From: Candidatus Multiplicimicrobium inquinatum
GTDB lineage: Bacteria > Omnitrophota > Omnitrophia > Omnitrophales > Aquincolibacteriaceae
Direction: 5' to 3'
Assembly (NCBI GenBank): GCA_002344825.1
Contig: DDUN01000024.1
Coordinates: forward strand, 1-8,719
Length of the DNA: 8,719 nt
Shown here one piece after another: positions 8,140 through 8,719 of this stretch (positions within the stretch are counted from its first letter, which is position 1; the number at the start of each line of letters is the position of its first letter). Position numbers and translations under genes: made by a program. The notes under the pieces are model-generated. The model was not told the origin of the DNA. It saw only the letters and a program-made list of their open reading frames with translations, and did no database searches.

Positions 8140-8210
8140 TGAAAACTGTCTTTTTAAAGAATCAAAGAAAAGTAACGAGGCAAAGTCTTCTCGTCAATTT
8201 TCATAAAAAA

Positions 8211-8239
8211 AATTTAACACTTCGATGTAGTCTTTTCAA
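8211..8239 (-). promoter_or_regulatory. Candidate sigma-70-type promoter for the giant gene
   Basis: Read on the minus strand: TTGAAA (8234-8239) as -35, a 17-base spacer, and TAAATT (8211-8216) as -10, about 72 bases upstream of the ATG. A second candidate nearer the gene is TTGACG (8192-8197), 17 bases, TACTTT (8169-8174), with a poorer -10. The sigma factor preferences of the host are unknown, and AT-rich DNA produces such matches by chance. Confidence 0.35.
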
Positions 8240-8244
8240 TATCC

Positions 8245-8284
8245 ATAGCAAAATATTAGTAATTATTTATAGCATTATATAGCA
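8245..8284. repeat. Three copies of ATAGCA in the intergenic gap
   Basis: ATAGCA occurs at 8245-8250, 8269-8274 and 8279-8284. The last two start exactly 10 bases apart, one helical turn, within the larger near-repeat TATAGCATTATATAGCAT. The block lies just upstream of the candidate promoter, so it could bind a regulator, but chance in AT-rich sequence is also possible. No hairpin with a T-run that would terminate the Sua5 transcript was found here. Confidence 0.3.
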
Positions 8285-8320
8285 TAAACTAACATTGATT
8301 TGAAATGATTTATCTGAAGA

Positions 8321-8719
8321 TTAGTGAGCAGAGGCAGAGCCGGCGGAAGCCTTACGAAGTCTGTCCATAATTGCGCTCCCTAGCCCCGTCTCAGGGACAG
8401 ATTCAGCCAGGATAAACGCACAATCCGAATCATCAAAATCATGTAAAAAAGAAAATAAATTCGCCGCGGCTTCCTTCAAATCACCCCTCACCGAAAGAGT
8501 TTTCACCTTTTTTGCTTTTAAAATGGGCGGATTTGAAAAAAACAAAACACCGCCCGCATCCAAATTGGGATGGTTTAAAATTTGCTCACGCTCTAAAACT
8601 TTGAGCCTTTTCCGAGGAGCATAATGCTGTTCCAATTGTCCGGGCGCGGACGGAGAGGCCCCTGCTTTGCGAAATTCAAGCGGCCCAACTACTTTTTCAA
8701 TTTCTTCAATCGGAATTCC
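8321..8719 (-). CDS. Threonylcarbamoyl-AMP synthase (Sua5/YwlC/TsaC2 family), C-terminal 132 residues, 5' end outside window
   Basis: The frame is open from the right edge of the window to TAA at 8321-8323. The first 14 visible residues (GIPIEEIEKVVGPL) match the end of the YrdC-like catalytic domain. The linker APGQLEQHYAP (residues 25-35) matches the conserved family linker of the S/A-PGM-x-HYAP type, which closes over the active site. The rest is the Sua5 domain, ending in LAESVPETGLGSAIMDRLRKA, a strongly conserved type of ending. Sua5 uses threonine, bicarbonate and ATP to make threonylcarbamoyl-AMP, the precursor of t6A at position 37 of ANN-decoding tRNAs, in the cytoplasm. The Sua5 domain separates this long form from short TsaC/YrdC proteins. 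A TTG at 8635 could be read as a start, but the frame continues upstream with conserved sequence, so the true start is outside the window. Confidence 0.9.
   Translation of the reverse strand, partial: GIPIEEIEKVVGPLEFRKAGASPSAPGQLEQHYAPRKRLKVLEREQILNHPNLDAGGVLFFSNPPILKAKKVKTLSVRGDLKEAAANLFSFLHDFDDSDCAFILAESVPETGLGSAIMDRLRKASAGSASAH

Noticed and set aside
8149..8160. Short hairpin TCTTT/AAAGA just upstream of the giant gene
   Set aside because: Five A/T-rich pairs with a 2-base loop are too weak to be a terminator or a likely regulatory structure.
8321..8635. Stand-alone small protein starting at TTG 8635
   Set aside because: The frame continues upstream to the window edge with conserved Sua5 sequence, so this is the 3' part of a longer gene.

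Overview
The window is occupied almost entirely by one very long minus-strand reading frame. It starts at an ATG at 8139 and runs, without a single in-frame stop, off the left edge at position 1. That is 2,713 codons, and the C-terminus lies outside the window. I checked every triplet of this frame by eye. Upstream of it, on the same strand and about 180 bases away, is the 3' end of a Sua5/YwlC-type threonylcarbamoyl-AMP synthase gene (8321-8719), which makes the precursor for the tRNA modification t6A. No RNA genes, insertion sequences or CRISPR arrays were seen.

The giant protein reads as a chain of modules. Residues 1-33 look like a signal peptide. Residues about 70-480 resemble the TIKI/TraB/ChaN/EreA-like hydrolase or haem-binding clan (H81, E109, H467), with a long helical, coiled-coil-like insertion. 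An unrecognised helical stretch follows. Residues about 983-1215 are a clear adenylate kinase-like NMP kinase with P-loop, DGFPRT motif and short LID. Residues about 1310-1470 look like a protein kinase-like fold with a degraded catalytic loop. A membrane-associated region lies at about 1704-1758, then a long helical region, a single transmembrane helix at 2268-2286, and a C-terminal region I do not recognise.

Three features are unusual. The protein has only two cysteines in 2,713 residues. A pentapeptide RSExR recurs four times, mostly near module boundaries. Two nucleotide-handling folds sit C-terminal to an apparent export signal, where ATP is not normally available.

Giant multi-domain proteins, mid-range GC and this style of domain mixing suggest a member of Omnitrophota (former OP3) or a related PVC-type lineage. 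This is inference from general knowledge, not from a marker gene. The two genes have no obvious functional link: the Sua5 gene is housekeeping, and the giant gene probably has its own promoter in the AT-rich gap.
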